Shown piece after piece: positions 54,153 through 62,942 of a stretch of 64,000 nucleotides of DNA. The translations under genes and the position numbers were made by a program. This DNA comes from Blattamonas nauphoetae. Its lineage: Eukaryota; Preaxostyla; Oxymonadida. The number at the start of each line of letters is the position of its first letter. Positions within the stretch are counted from its first letter, which is position 1. The stretch is from assembly GCA_033064195.1 (NCBI GenBank), contig JARBJD010000309.1, positions 22,577 through 86,576 on the forward strand, given 5' to 3'. Below the pieces are notes generated by a model that was not told the DNA's origin, ran no database searches, and saw only the letters and a program-made list of their open reading frames with translations.

Positions 54153-56624
54153 TTATTCTAGACTGTCTTCTTCATCGATTTCTGACTCAAGAGCAGACCT
54201 TCTAAGCAGTTCTGCATACTTTGGATCGATCACGTAGCACCATACTCTTGTTTTATTCACTGTGACTCTCTTTCTGATGCAATGCTCATTTAAATCCATC
54301 TGGAACGTCTTGAGTTTTTTGTAATATTCAGGCATGAGTTCAGCTGCATATGAGCATGGCATTCCTTTCTCCAATTCGTCAATGTGTTCCAGACAAAAGT
54401 CTCCTATTGTTGATCTAGATACTTCTTGGAGTAGACATCTTGCATCAGTGTTTGGCAATTGTCTTGGATTGAATTTAGAAATGTCCCTTTGTCTGAAGTA
54501 GGTCAACAAATGTGAGTAGAATTCAGGAGAGAATGAGCGAATGAGGTTTAGGAAATAGTTGGCATCATCCTTACGTTTATTGGACACTTTGCACACACAG
54601 TAACGTCTATCGTCGACTTCAATCTTCACTGGATATGCGTTGTTTGTACAGAAGATTAGATTGGCTACATTCTCGGCATCACGACGGGCGATTCCTTTCT
54701 CGTTTGCTCTGAAACTTGTATCTGATATTATGGATTTGAGAGCATCAAAATTGGACATTCTTTCCTCACCAGCATTCTTCAGTTCATTGCAGACAATCAG
54801 CATCTTTCCTTCAATCACTGTATTGAATGTACCACATAGTTCCTGAATATCTGTGACGTTTGGAGCAGAGTATCCACGCATTAGTTCACAGAGCACATTG
54901 GTCCACACATTCTTGCCAATTCCTTGCATTCCCTTCAAGATTATGACAGATGCTGTCTTCTGACCTGGATTCTGAATGACAAAAGAAATCCAATTCAAGA
55001 TGAAGTTGTACAATTCGTCACTGTTGTCGGAAATGATCTCTTTGGTGAAATCTAAGAATGGTTGAACAAGCTCATTGTTTACTGCGTCCACAAATGGGTA
55101 TTTGTATCCTTGAAATAGTGAGAACATTTCTGGATTGTCACTGATGAATCGAATGCCATTGACCATGAAACGATTACGATTGTCCTCGAATAGGCTTTGG
55201 CAATTGAATACTTTCACTTTCTTTGGATCCTCGTTTGGTATGGTCACTTTAATTGATTTCAACAATCTTAGGACATTGCTTTCTTTCTGAACATTGACGC
55301 AATAGCAGAGATCAAGGGAACTGTATTCTTTCACAATGCAAAGCAACGATACTTCAATACAGCGAAGAACTTTCAGCAGATCTCTCAGAACTTCCTTTTC
55401 TGATTTGTATTCTTTATTCGTGGCCTTTTTTCTGATCGTAGAGAAGTCAAATGGAGACAGAAGATTAATTTTTTCTTTGTATGGCTCATCATTGCTTTGC
55501 TCAAGGCATTGGTCCTCCTCGGATTCATCAATGCTGTCAAATACATCTGAGACATCGTAGTCTGTGAGAGGAATAACGAGTTCATTATTGTAGTATTTCT
55601 CGTTGTGGATTCGAATGATTTTGACGAGTACTCCTGGATGCGAAATATTTGATGCGTATCTGATTCTTTGAGCATCCCAATTCATTTTTGTATTCTCTGT
55701 TAATGTATTGTGAGCATAGACGTCTTGGTACGTTTGGTCCAGCATCTCGTCAGTGAATCCATCAATTTGTCGCAATGAATTGAGTCCAGCAAACAATGGC
55801 AACAGGGAAACTTCATCCTCGAGTGAACGAGAGCCAGAATCATTGTGGATTGTCAGTCCTGTCAATCCTTTTCTGATTACCTCTGCTTGCTTCAAGGAAT
55901 ACTGTTGAATTGAATCACTATCGAATGTAGGAACTTTTGGACTCTCTGTCTTTGGAGGCTTGACTGCTGGCTTCTTCTCTGATGGAATTGGCTTCAATGC
56001 AATACACAGATTGGACAATACATCCGACAATGATGCCAGTTTAAAGAGCTGATTAAAATCATTCAATGTTGAATATGTATGGATTTTATTCTTGCCTTCG
56101 ACCTTCCTTTGCACTCTTGATTTTGGTTGCACAATCCAGCGCAGATTGGAGTCTACACAAGCGAACAAATCCACATCGTATTGCTCAGTTTTCTTTACCT
56201 TCACCATTGAATTCTTTTCCAGTTTGTATCCGTCAATATCGCAGTAGATGTGAAGGCCACCAGAACCAGTGACGACTAATCCGACATTTTTAGGTAGTAC
56301 ATCAATCACTGATTGTCTGATTTTGGTTTTGGTTTGTTCATTAGCATCCTTATTCAAGATGTCAATGTCCACGACTGCTAGATTGGCCACATGTGCAATA
56401 TTTATCGCTGTTCCAGTCTTTCTGTTTCCAGCAGTATCGATTGAAGCACCTTCGCTATATTTCTTGTAGTCATATATTGGGACTTCATGAGCTCTCAAAC
56501 GATCATTCAAAGATTGTATTTCGACTGGAGTGCCGTTGAACAATGCTTCGAAATGATCGTCGATCAATCCAGGATTAATGGCACAAATGTCATTGACTTT
56601 TTTGTCTTCAACTTTTGTGTTCAT
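54153..56624 (-). CDS. Archaeo-eukaryotic primase fused to superfamily 3 helicase
   Basis: 823 residues. The N-terminal AEP primase has its three motifs: DxD in VVDIDIL (Asp86, Asp88), the histidine motif in SGGLHIYCD (His125) and a third acidic motif YDVDLF (Asp150/152). The C-terminal SF3 helicase has Walker A GMQGIGKN (565-572), Walker B MLIVCNE (Glu614), motif C LIFCTNN (656-662) and an arginine pair DDRR (~674) as likely arginine finger. Such fusions start and drive replication of small DNA viruses and plasmids, making primers and unwinding the origin as a hexamer. The start lacks the T-rich motif of the other genes and has a TTAAAATCTAATATTTTATC leader instead, possibly an early-type promoter. 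No stop or frameshift. Confidence 0.88.
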   Translation of the reverse strand: MNTKVEDKKVNDICAINPGLIDDHFEALFNGTPVEIQSLNDRLRAHEVPIYDYKKYSEGASIDTAGNRKTGTAINIAHVANLAVVDIDILNKDANEQTKTKIRQSVIDVLPKNVGLVVTGSGGLHIYCDIDGYKLEKNSMVKVKKTEQYDVDLFACVDSNLRWIVQPKSRVQRKVEGKNKIHTYSTLNDFNQLFKLASLSDVLSNLCIALKPIPSEKKPAVKPPKTESPKVPTFDSDSIQQYSLKQAEVIRKGLTGLTIHNDSGSRSLEDEVSLLPLFAGLNSLRQIDGFTDEMLDQTYQDVYAHNTLTENTKMNWDAQRIRYASNISHPGVLVKIIRIHNEKYYNNELVIPLTDYDVSDVFDSIDESEEDQCLEQSNDEPYKEKINLLSPFDFSTIRKKATNKEYKSEKEVLRDLLKVLRCIEVSLLCIVKEYSSLDLCYCVNVQKESNVLRLLKSIKVTIPNEDPKKVKVFNCQSLFEDNRNRFMVNGIRFISDNPEMFSLFQGYKYPFVDAVNNELVQPFLDFTKEIISDNSDELYNFILNWISFVIQNPGQKTASVIILKGMQGIGKNVWTNVLCELMRGYSAPNVTDIQELCGTFNTVIEGKMLIVCNELKNAGEERMSNFDALKSIISDTSFRANEKGIARRDAENVANLIFCTNNAYPVKIEVDDRRYCVCKVSNKRKDDANYFLNLIRSFSPEFYSHLLTYFRQRDISKFNPRQLPNTDARCLLQEVSRSTIGDFCLEHIDELEKGMPCSYAAELMPEYYKKLKTFQMDLNEHCIRKRVTVNKTRVWCYVIDPKYAELLRRSALESEIDEEDSLE

Positions 56625-57573
56625 TCTTTCTAAGGAGATAAAATATTAGATTTTAAAAAAAGTTAAGCGTTTGTTTTTTCTGACACGCACAATTCACTGA
56701 TATTTCGATCAGAACGCACCAGAATGACGTGCACACTCTCCCCATGCATCTGTGGCATCGGTGGATTGTTTTGGTCATTTTTGATTTTTTCACTTTTTTT
56801 CACCACCATATGTGAAAATACAGAAATTTATTTTTACAAATTAACCTTATTTTTTGAGACCATCCAAAACTGTTCCAACAAGGTCAATATCGGCCTGGTG
56901 AGCTTATTTATGATGTGTTTCGTGTGATCTGAGAAGTATTTCGGGGGTTATGGGTGATCTCAAAATTAACGCTGATTTATTTTTTATCGATTTTTTTAAT
57001 ATGTATATGAAGAGGAGATCCAGACAAAGTTTGAAAAATACAATTTTGAGCTTCGACCATACAAACCTCTTCCAAGGTCAATCCCGATCTGCTGAGTTCA
57101 TTTCTGATGTTTTCAGAGTGATCTGAGCATTAGTTCGGGAGTTATGGGTGATCCAAAAAACAAACGTTTAACTTTTTTCAATTTCTAATTTTTTAATTTG
57201 GATATGAAGAGGAGTTCCAGAACAAGTTCAAGTATTGAGCCCTCGACGTAATGTTCCAAGATACTCAGGCAAAATGGTGCCCTGGTGACTGATGCGCAGA
57301 TCGAATTGGAGGTTGGATTGGAGACGGATGATCGAAAGATTGTCCCCGGGGTTCATGTTGGCCTCACTTAGATGTGACCGTAAATCATGCCCACCCAAGA
57401 CTTAACCCTTCAAGGACTTCGCCAGCAGCAGTCATTTAGAAGGATCGCGATAGAACGATCCCCAAAGGAGTATCGGGGTGTCTATAGGAAGCTCGTACGA
57501 ACGTGGGAAGGCTCTTCTCGACGGTTATTTTTGCCATCTTCAATGAACAAAAACAAAAATATGCTAACACCAT
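56625..57573. other. Long spacer of the virus-like element with diverged direct repeats
   Basis: Two and a half diverged copies of a ~185-bp unit lie at 56.85-57.29 kb (gttccaacaaggtcaatatc / cttccaaggtcaatcccgat; gttatgggtgatc; atatgaagaggag). The segment at 57.3-57.55 kb is more G+C-rich and has a short plus-strand frame (FRRIAIERSPKEYRGVYRK) of unknown meaning. As the only large gap it is the best place for an origin or control region. Confidence 0.5.
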
Positions 57574-57984
57574 TCAATATTCCAACATCAGATCAACCAG
57601 AAATTCATAATACTCTTTGATTATTTTTCCATTGATTGTCTCTGATGTTTCCATCTCGATTGATTCACCAGAACTGTCTTTGAACCAGATCTTCACAATT
57701 GATTGTCGAGTACTCAGTTCCCACTTCTTTCGCTTCGCAATCTGTTCGTTACAGAAAGCAACATATGAATCATTGTGAGCATCTGTCTGGATCCAATCAG
57801 CGTGAATGGTGTAATTCTGAGGAATATCTTTTGAAATAACCGTAGAAGTCTCACCAATCTCTTCCTTCACATGGATGAGTTTGCAGTCAAGAAAGTGAAC
57901 GTATTTTTGTTTTCTAGAATTGGTAAAATCATGAGGGAATTGAGCAGTGTGAGAATTCTGAATTGAGAAATAGCGTTTGACCAT
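57574..57984 (-). CDS. Hypothetical viral protein, 136 residues
   Basis: Starts at the ATG at 57984 (MVKRYFSIQNSHTAQFPHDF); the T-rich motif lies 13 nt upstream rather than 6. The protein is soluble, mixed alpha/beta by eye, with a charged C-terminal helix (KEYYEFLVDLMLEY). No recognised motif. It lies 42 bp downstream of the second capsid-like gene and before the long spacer, so it is the last gene of the late-type cluster. Confidence 0.7.
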   Translation of the reverse strand: MVKRYFSIQNSHTAQFPHDFTNSRKQKYVHFLDCKLIHVKEEIGETSTVISKDIPQNYTIHADWIQTDAHNDSYVAFCNEQIAKRKKWELSTRQSIVKIWFKDSSGESIEMETSETINGKIIKEYYEFLVDLMLEY

Positions 57985-57997
57985 TGCTGTTTTTAGC

Positions 57998-58010
57998 AAA
58001 AATAAAAAAT
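57998..58010 (-). promoter_or_regulatory. ATTTTTTATTTTT motif, 13 nt before ATG
   Basis: Minus strand ATTTTTTATTTTT, identical to the motif before the two capsid-like genes, but with a longer spacer to the ATG at 57984. Confidence 0.6.
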
Positions 58011-58026
58011 TAAAACTGTTTAATCA

Positions 58027-59703
58027 TTAATATCCTCTCTTCACTTCTTCGAATGCTTCTTGGAGTCGACGATCAATGACATATCGCACTCGTGGTTGTC
58101 CATTCTCGATCCAGAATAGCCAGTATGTTGCTTGATGTAATGCCAAAATCGGTGGAGGCGGACCTTCAGGAGTTGATGTGAAATATGGATCTTGTTCACC
58201 TTGTTTAATTGGTGTTCCTCGGTAGACAATGTTGACAGACTCTGATGTTGAGATTCCTTCTTCTCCACCTGCAATTTCACTTCGATCTGTTGGAACCATG
58301 AATGTGAAAGAAGTCGCATCTGTGACAGCTCTATTCCTCTTGTATTCGATTCCTTTGAAGTCAAACGTACGTGGCATACAAATGGAATTTTCAAATTCTT
58401 CTGTTGCTGAACAACCTATGAAATCACCATTCACCATCATCATTTGATAGAACTCTGGTGAGATTGTTGACATTGGGAAATTGGGAAAGTTGGATCCAAG
58501 CATTTCGAATTGACCAACATAATGAGGATTTCTGAAGACTGTACATTCGTTTGGTCTTTCAGGGAACAAGCACATAAGATTCATGAGATTGTTGAGTTTG
58601 ATACTGATGTTTGACCTCACTCCCATGGCATTTGCTTTTGATTGGAATGATTGTGTGTCAATTCTTTCTGCTTTCAGGACATACAATGTCTTTGAATACG
58701 TGTTGATGAGAGCTTGTTTTGTTGCATCAGTGATTTGATATCCATAGCAAATTGATGTTACTTTGTCCACTGATGAATTCAGAACAGATGAAACGACTGA
58801 TTCGGTACGATACTCGGCAATTGGAGCATCCTCATAAACATCAAATTGTAATATCGGATTTCCCAATTGTGTGAATTCCTGTGTCACATTGGTGTATTCT
58901 CCTTCACGCATAAAATCCATCTGAGGACGATTTGTCATTTCACCCAATAACCTATCTGGCTTTCGATCGCGAGCATTCTCAAGATTTTTTCTAATGACTG
59001 TTGATAATCGAATCGGACAATACACGAGTGAATCAGTAGTCAAATGAAATCTCAAACGCAGATTACCAAAGATGGAATTTGGATACTGATCAAAGGTACT
59101 CAGTGGAAGGAGATTCACAAATGGAATCACCAACGGAATAGTAAATGTGATCGTTGGAGTCTCTGGATCCTCGATTGGAGAGTGATAGTATCCACAGACA
59201 CTCGGATCCATCCTCTGTACATTTTCCCAAAGACTGTAGCAATGCTTCATATTGTTTTTCTCTTCATACGACTTGAAAGTGTGATACAGAAATGATTCGT
59301 GAACATGATTGTTCTGAAGTGAATTGTCAATGATGTTCCCTTGACTGTCGACGAGTCTCATGTCTCGAATGGCATCTGATGATGATTTGTATCCGTAGAA
59401 CATTCCGTAGACTTCAGCTCCTCCTTGAAAATGCATTGTTGGTTGATGAAACGGAACAGTAACGGTGAGATCAATTCGTAAATGACTCTTCGCAAACTCA
59501 GTCACATCATGTCCGTCATAGCACAATGGAACTTCAATCTCGTCTCCAATTCTACATGGCATGGGAGGATTTGTTGGATGCACTTCTTGGATGGAGTAGA
59601 TGTGAGGTTCTGAATCCCACTGTTTTGGCATATATGATTGCACTTCAATTTGTTCAATTAATGTCGATGTTGGTTTGGATTGATTAGATCTGAAACTTCT
59701 CAT
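58027..59703 (-). CDS. Capsid-like protein 2 (558 residues)
   Basis: Paralogous to the 622-residue neighbour. Shared features in order: an IQEVHP segment followed by GDEIEVPLCYDG at ~35-55, SIFGNLRLRFHLTTDSLVYC at ~210-230 (neighbour: CLFGDLKLSVHINEDAFVCC), a cluster of aligned aromatic residues around ~100-190 (MFYGYK, HCYSLWENV), and a C-terminal PPPPILALHQATYWLFWIEN (neighbour: PPAPILATTATTWWVLRFSN). Alternating strand-rich segments of this size fit jelly-roll virion proteins, either a major capsid pair or capsid plus penton (inference; no domain was matched). Intact, with the conserved T-rich motif 6 nt before the ATG. Confidence 0.65.
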   Translation of the reverse strand: MRSFRSNQSKPTSTLIEQIEVQSYMPKQWDSEPHIYSIQEVHPTNPPMPCRIGDEIEVPLCYDGHDVTEFAKSHLRIDLTVTVPFHQPTMHFQGGAEVYGMFYGYKSSSDAIRDMRLVDSQGNIIDNSLQNNHVHESFLYHTFKSYEEKNNMKHCYSLWENVQRMDPSVCGYYHSPIEDPETPTITFTIPLVIPFVNLLPLSTFDQYPNSIFGNLRLRFHLTTDSLVYCPIRLSTVIRKNLENARDRKPDRLLGEMTNRPQMDFMREGEYTNVTQEFTQLGNPILQFDVYEDAPIAEYRTESVVSSVLNSSVDKVTSICYGYQITDATKQALINTYSKTLYVLKAERIDTQSFQSKANAMGVRSNISIKLNNLMNLMCLFPERPNECTVFRNPHYVGQFEMLGSNFPNFPMSTISPEFYQMMMVNGDFIGCSATEEFENSICMPRTFDFKGIEYKRNRAVTDATSFTFMVPTDRSEIAGGEEGISTSESVNIVYRGTPIKQGEQDPYFTSTPEGPPPPILALHQATYWLFWIENGQPRVRYVIDRRLQEAFEEVKRGY

Positions 59704-59709
59704 TTATAG

Positions 59710-59722
59710 AAAAATAAAAAAT
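59710..59722 (-). promoter_or_regulatory. ATTTTTTATTTTT motif, 6 nt before ATG of capsid-like gene 2
   Basis: Minus strand ATTTTTTATTTTT, then CTATAA, then ATG. Same spacing as at 61625, 62283 and 62907. Confidence 0.75.
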
Positions 59723-59749
59723 ACAATATCATTATTTTCTTTCGCTCAT

Positions 59750-61618
59750 TTATGATTTCTGTATTCCGAGTTCATTGTGCAATGCTTTCAATGTATGATT
59801 TGGATAATATTCAACTTTCGGTTCGCCATTGCTGAATCGTAATACCCACCACGTTGTTGCAGTTGTTGCGAGAATCGGTGCTGGTGGATGCGTAAATGTT
59901 GTCATATTACCACCACTTTCACTTGGGTTGTAAACATTATAGTATGTGTCAATATTACCTTGATAGATCGGTTGAGATCTCAAAGTGACTGGAACATTCT
60001 GACCTCTGGAACTGATTGAATCATTACAGTTTGTTGGACATCCACTTCTCTGAGTCGGAAAGCACAAAAGGAAGTCAGTATTGTCATGAATTGGTCGTAC
60101 TCTTGTCATTGTTTCATTTGGATATGTTCCGTCACCAGTGAGTTTTTCTTCAACGAGAGAATCCGTGAGTGATCGCTCCAAATCATCTGGAACAGTGAGG
60201 TATGAATCAAGGTTGAGAGTTGACAATGCAAACTGGTAGAAACGAGCTCCAATAGTTGTAGTCGGTTGTTCAGGATAGTATTTGTTGAGTAGATTCACCT
60301 GGATATTCTTCTGCATTGGATTGTGAAAACAAGTGACTTCATTATCGTATTGACGAAAGAGAAGCATGATATCCTTGGCATTCACGAGAACCATTTGCTG
60401 AGTGCAATCAATACCTGATGGAGTCGGTGTCTTCTGAAATGGATAGAATGAGATCTTTTCTGCTGGAATTGTTCCTGGACGATCCTGATACATCTGCTTC
60501 AGATTCTCTTTCGCAATTTCTTTCATTTTGTATCCAGAACTCATGCAATACACATCATCAATTTGATACTCGGTGATGTTTAGTGAGATGTACTGATCCA
60601 CGTATTCTGGTTCTTTTGTGACAGTTCCAGCTGAATTATACACAATATCTTGAGTTACTGTTGGTTGCAGCAATGATTGGCCAATCTGAACGAAATTCTT
60701 AGTGCATGAGGTAACGAGATTGTTTAAGAAATATTGACGATGCTGAATACAATCCGCAATTGATGCTTTTATCTTAGGCGCTGCAGCGGTCCCAGTAACG
60801 ATTAATGAAAGTGTGTTCTTCAGAGTGAGTTCAGGATTAACAGGACAACAAACGAATGCATCTTCATTGATGTGCACACTCAATTTCAGATCTCCGAAGA
60901 GACACCGAGGATAGTCAGTCATCCCTGAGAATATCAGAAGATCTTCAAGATTGATTGACACACGAATTGGTACATCGATTGTGTCTTGAAACACTCCTGT
61001 TCCAGACGTCGTTGTGAAGTCTGATAAAGGAATGTAGACACCAGCAACAGATTCGTCATGATTCCATGCATTCTGCCAAGGTGTGTGACAATGTTTTCGA
61101 TTCTCCAATTGACTCTTCGGTTTGATCATATTGTAGATGTGCGATTCCATTGATACGTCATTGGTTGTTGTGCTGATGATTCTCTGATTGTTGTGAAGAA
61201 CAGTAAGGTCACGAAAGATTGATGCCGAATGCTTGAGTCCAACAAAGATGAATATCCTTTCATTCATGTACGAGCCAATTTTACCTGCAGTTTGTTTCCA
61301 GTTGTTGACTTTCAATGTAGCTGTCATCGTGAACGTAATGAATGAATCATCAATTTGACAGATGTCCTGATTACCAGTGAGTGGAATGATTATTTCCTGT
61401 CCTTTGTAGAATCTTGAATTCTCAGATGGTTTCAATTCCTGAATAGAAGTACTGTGTGCTCCATCATTCAGAAGGTAATTGATGTGATGCTCAGACATGA
61501 GTTGCTGTTGTATTTGACCAATGTCATCTCGGGTGTATTTGATTGATCCCGTGCTGTTTCCAGTCAAAGATGTCGCTCCAGTTCTTTTGTTTGTCAGATG
61601 TGTAATATGCGAGTTCAT
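59750..61618 (-). CDS. Capsid-like protein 1 (622 residues)
   Basis: The larger of two adjacent paralogues. Landmarks: IQELKP then GQEIIIPLTGNQD at ~60-80, IFVGLKHSASIFRDLTVL at ~125, RKHCHTPWQNAWNHDESVAG at ~175, YPRCLFGDLKLSVHINEDAF at ~240, PAPILATTATTWWVLRFSNG near the C terminus. The large strand-rich protein without enzyme motifs, next to small basic and glycine-rich proteins, suggests a virion major capsid. Jelly-roll fold is inferred, not shown. Two divergent full-length copies side by side suggest both are needed in one capsid, as in viruses with paired hexon or hexon-penton sets. T-rich motif 6 nt before the ATG; 46 bp separates it from the next gene. Confidence 0.65.
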   Translation of the reverse strand: MNSHITHLTNKRTGATSLTGNSTGSIKYTRDDIGQIQQQLMSEHHINYLLNDGAHSTSIQELKPSENSRFYKGQEIIIPLTGNQDICQIDDSFITFTMTATLKVNNWKQTAGKIGSYMNERIFIFVGLKHSASIFRDLTVLHNNQRIISTTTNDVSMESHIYNMIKPKSQLENRKHCHTPWQNAWNHDESVAGVYIPLSDFTTTSGTGVFQDTIDVPIRVSINLEDLLIFSGMTDYPRCLFGDLKLSVHINEDAFVCCPVNPELTLKNTLSLIVTGTAAAPKIKASIADCIQHRQYFLNNLVTSCTKNFVQIGQSLLQPTVTQDIVYNSAGTVTKEPEYVDQYISLNITEYQIDDVYCMSSGYKMKEIAKENLKQMYQDRPGTIPAEKISFYPFQKTPTPSGIDCTQQMVLVNAKDIMLLFRQYDNEVTCFHNPMQKNIQVNLLNKYYPEQPTTTIGARFYQFALSTLNLDSYLTVPDDLERSLTDSLVEEKLTGDGTYPNETMTRVRPIHDNTDFLLCFPTQRSGCPTNCNDSISSRGQNVPVTLRSQPIYQGNIDTYYNVYNPSESGGNMTTFTHPPAPILATTATTWWVLRFSNGEPKVEYYPNHTLKALHNELGIQKS

Positions 61619-61624
61619 TTTATC

Positions 61625-61637
61625 AAAAATAAAAAAT
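61625..61637 (-). promoter_or_regulatory. ATTTTTTATTTTT motif, 6 nt before ATG of capsid-like gene 1
   Basis: Minus strand ATTTTTTATTTTT, then GATAAA, then ATG. Confidence 0.75.
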
Positions 61638-61659
61638 CAAATTAATGTTTTCTGTACAG

Positions 61660-61959
61660 TTACTTTTTCTTTTTTGGTTTCTTCGCTTTTGGTTTCAGCT
61701 TTTCTTCCAGTTTCACAATTTCTCCTCTGAGCTTGTTCGCAACTGCTGTATTTCCTTCATTGATTGCTTGTTCGTATTGTGCCATCTTTTCTGCATGGAT
61801 TTGCTTGTCCGATTTCACGTCTGGAATCATCTCAACACCTGTCTGTGCTACCTTCGAAATCAGTGGTCCAACGAAGGGAATGAGATTCAGAAATGGAGCT
61901 CCAACTCTGAGTATGTTTTTACCGACTGCTGCTAATTTTGATATCCAACCTGGTGCCAT
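61660..61959 (-). CDS. MAPG miniprotein 2 (99 residues), basic C terminus
   Basis: Starts MAPGWISKLAAVGKNILRVG, continues with a hydrophobic Gly/Pro stretch (FLNLIPFVGPLISKVAQTG, ~25-43), a short charged helix and a very basic tail KPKAKKPKKKK. Amphipathic N terminus plus poly-lysine tail resembles small internal virion proteins that touch membrane or DNA (adenovirus pVI/pVII-like in concept only). It shares the MAPG start with the next gene upstream. The leader has CATAAATG but only a weak version of the T-rich motif. Confidence 0.65.
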   Translation of the reverse strand: MAPGWISKLAAVGKNILRVGAPFLNLIPFVGPLISKVAQTGVEMIPDVKSDKQIHAEKMAQYEQAINEGNTAVANKLRGEIVKLEEKLKPKAKKPKKKK

Positions 61960-61994
61960 TTATGAAGAATTAAAATATTTGATTACAACATTTT

Positions 61995-62276
61995 TTATTG
62001 TCTGAATTGTATCATTGGATTTTGTGACATGTTTCCACCACCTCCAAGATATTGATTTACTGCTTGGTTTTCTCCATTCGATCTTCGAGATTGTTGGTAT
62101 TCCCCCATCATTCCGCCTAAGCCACTAAGTATTCCTCCTGCTGTTTGTCCAAATTTGTTGTTTGTCTGTGAAAGTAATCCACCACCGACTTGAAGCAGTG
62201 TTGGAGCAAGAGGTTTGATGAATTGAAAGAATTGCTTGCCGATATTTTTGAGTTTGTTGAAACTTCCTGGTGCCAT
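61995..62276 (-). CDS. MAPG miniprotein 1 (93 residues), glycine-rich
   Basis: Starts MAPGSFNKLKNIGKQFFQFI, then LLQVGGGLLSQ and AGGILSGLGGMMGEY, Gly-rich amphipathic segments, with a Gln/Asn-rich end. The same start and similar hydrophobic pattern as miniprotein 2 suggest duplication and division of labour. A minor virion or membrane-active role is inferred. T-rich motif 6 nt before the ATG. Confidence 0.65.
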   Translation of the reverse strand: MAPGSFNKLKNIGKQFFQFIKPLAPTLLQVGGGLLSQTNNKFGQTAGGILSGLGGMMGEYQQSRRSNGENQAVNQYLGGGGNMSQNPMIQFRQ

Positions 62277-62282
62277 TTATGT

Positions 62283-62295
62283 AAAAATAAAAAAT
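62283..62295 (-). promoter_or_regulatory. ATTTTTTATTTTT motif, 6 nt before ATG of miniprotein 1
   Basis: Minus strand ATTTTTTATTTTT, then ACATAA, then ATG. Confidence 0.75.
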
Positions 62296-62312
62296 ACAAT
62301 TCATTATTATTT

Positions 62313-62900
62313 TTATCTCGGAATTGCTTTCGTCAATGAAATTCCATAATTGAGGATTGTGTTGTAAGCTTCATTGAAGGCAATGCTCATATCTTTTCCA
62401 CCAACAAGGATCTTGAAAATTGTTCGAAAGATTGGTAGTTTATTAAGACATAGGCACTTGTCAGACAAATCATCCAATTCAATCACTACATCGTTGATTC
62501 CAGTGAGTGTAGCGATGAGAGCACATAAATCACTTTGGTTTGTGATCAGTCTCTTCGATGGTTCAATGAGATTATTCAGAAGTTTCTTTTCACAAGCAAA
62601 AGCGTTCTTGTACACTAACAATAGTTGGTCTTTGAATGCTGCAATATTCGAAGTGTATTCTCGAAGTGGTATTGAACGTGTTTGAATTGGTGCTGATGGA
62701 TAGATCTCTAGTGGTGGTGGATCATAAAGACCTGGTTCATTGTTCATTTCAACATTCGCGCTTTGTTCAGTACGATCTTCGAGTTTTGATCTTCCCGAAG
62801 TTGATCCTTTATTGTCGATGATGACATTGTTGGTGATTGATGTTGGAACTGATGAAGAACTTGTGTGTTTTGTAAATTGACAACTGAGAATTGGCTGCAT
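62313..62900 (-). CDS. Hypothetical viral protein, 195 residues
   Basis: Starts MQPILSCQFTKHTSSSSVPT; the first ~90 residues are Ser/Thr/Pro-rich and probably disordered (YDPPPLEIYPSAPIQ contains a PPPLEIY stretch resembling a viral late-domain PPxY-like motif, inference). The rest is helical (DQLLLVYKNAFACEKKLLNN). No recognised family. Position between the 251-residue gene and the miniproteins suggests a structural role. T-rich motif 6 nt upstream. Confidence 0.65.
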   Translation of the reverse strand: MQPILSCQFTKHTSSSSVPTSITNNVIIDNKGSTSGRSKLEDRTEQSANVEMNNEPGLYDPPPLEIYPSAPIQTRSIPLREYTSNIAAFKDQLLLVYKNAFACEKKLLNNLIEPSKRLITNQSDLCALIATLTGINDVVIELDDLSDKCLCLNKLPIFRTIFKILVGGKDMSIAFNEAYNTILNYGISLTKAIPR

Positions 62901-62906
62901 TTTAGT

Positions 62907-62919
62907 AAAAATAAAAAAG
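62907..62919 (-). promoter_or_regulatory. CTTTTTTATTTTT motif, 6 nt before ATG of the 195-residue gene
   Basis: Same 12-base core TTTTTTATTTTT, then ACTAAA, then ATG; only the outermost base differs (C for A). Confidence 0.7.
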
Positions 62920-62942
62920 TCATATATTCATTTTTGTTTTGA

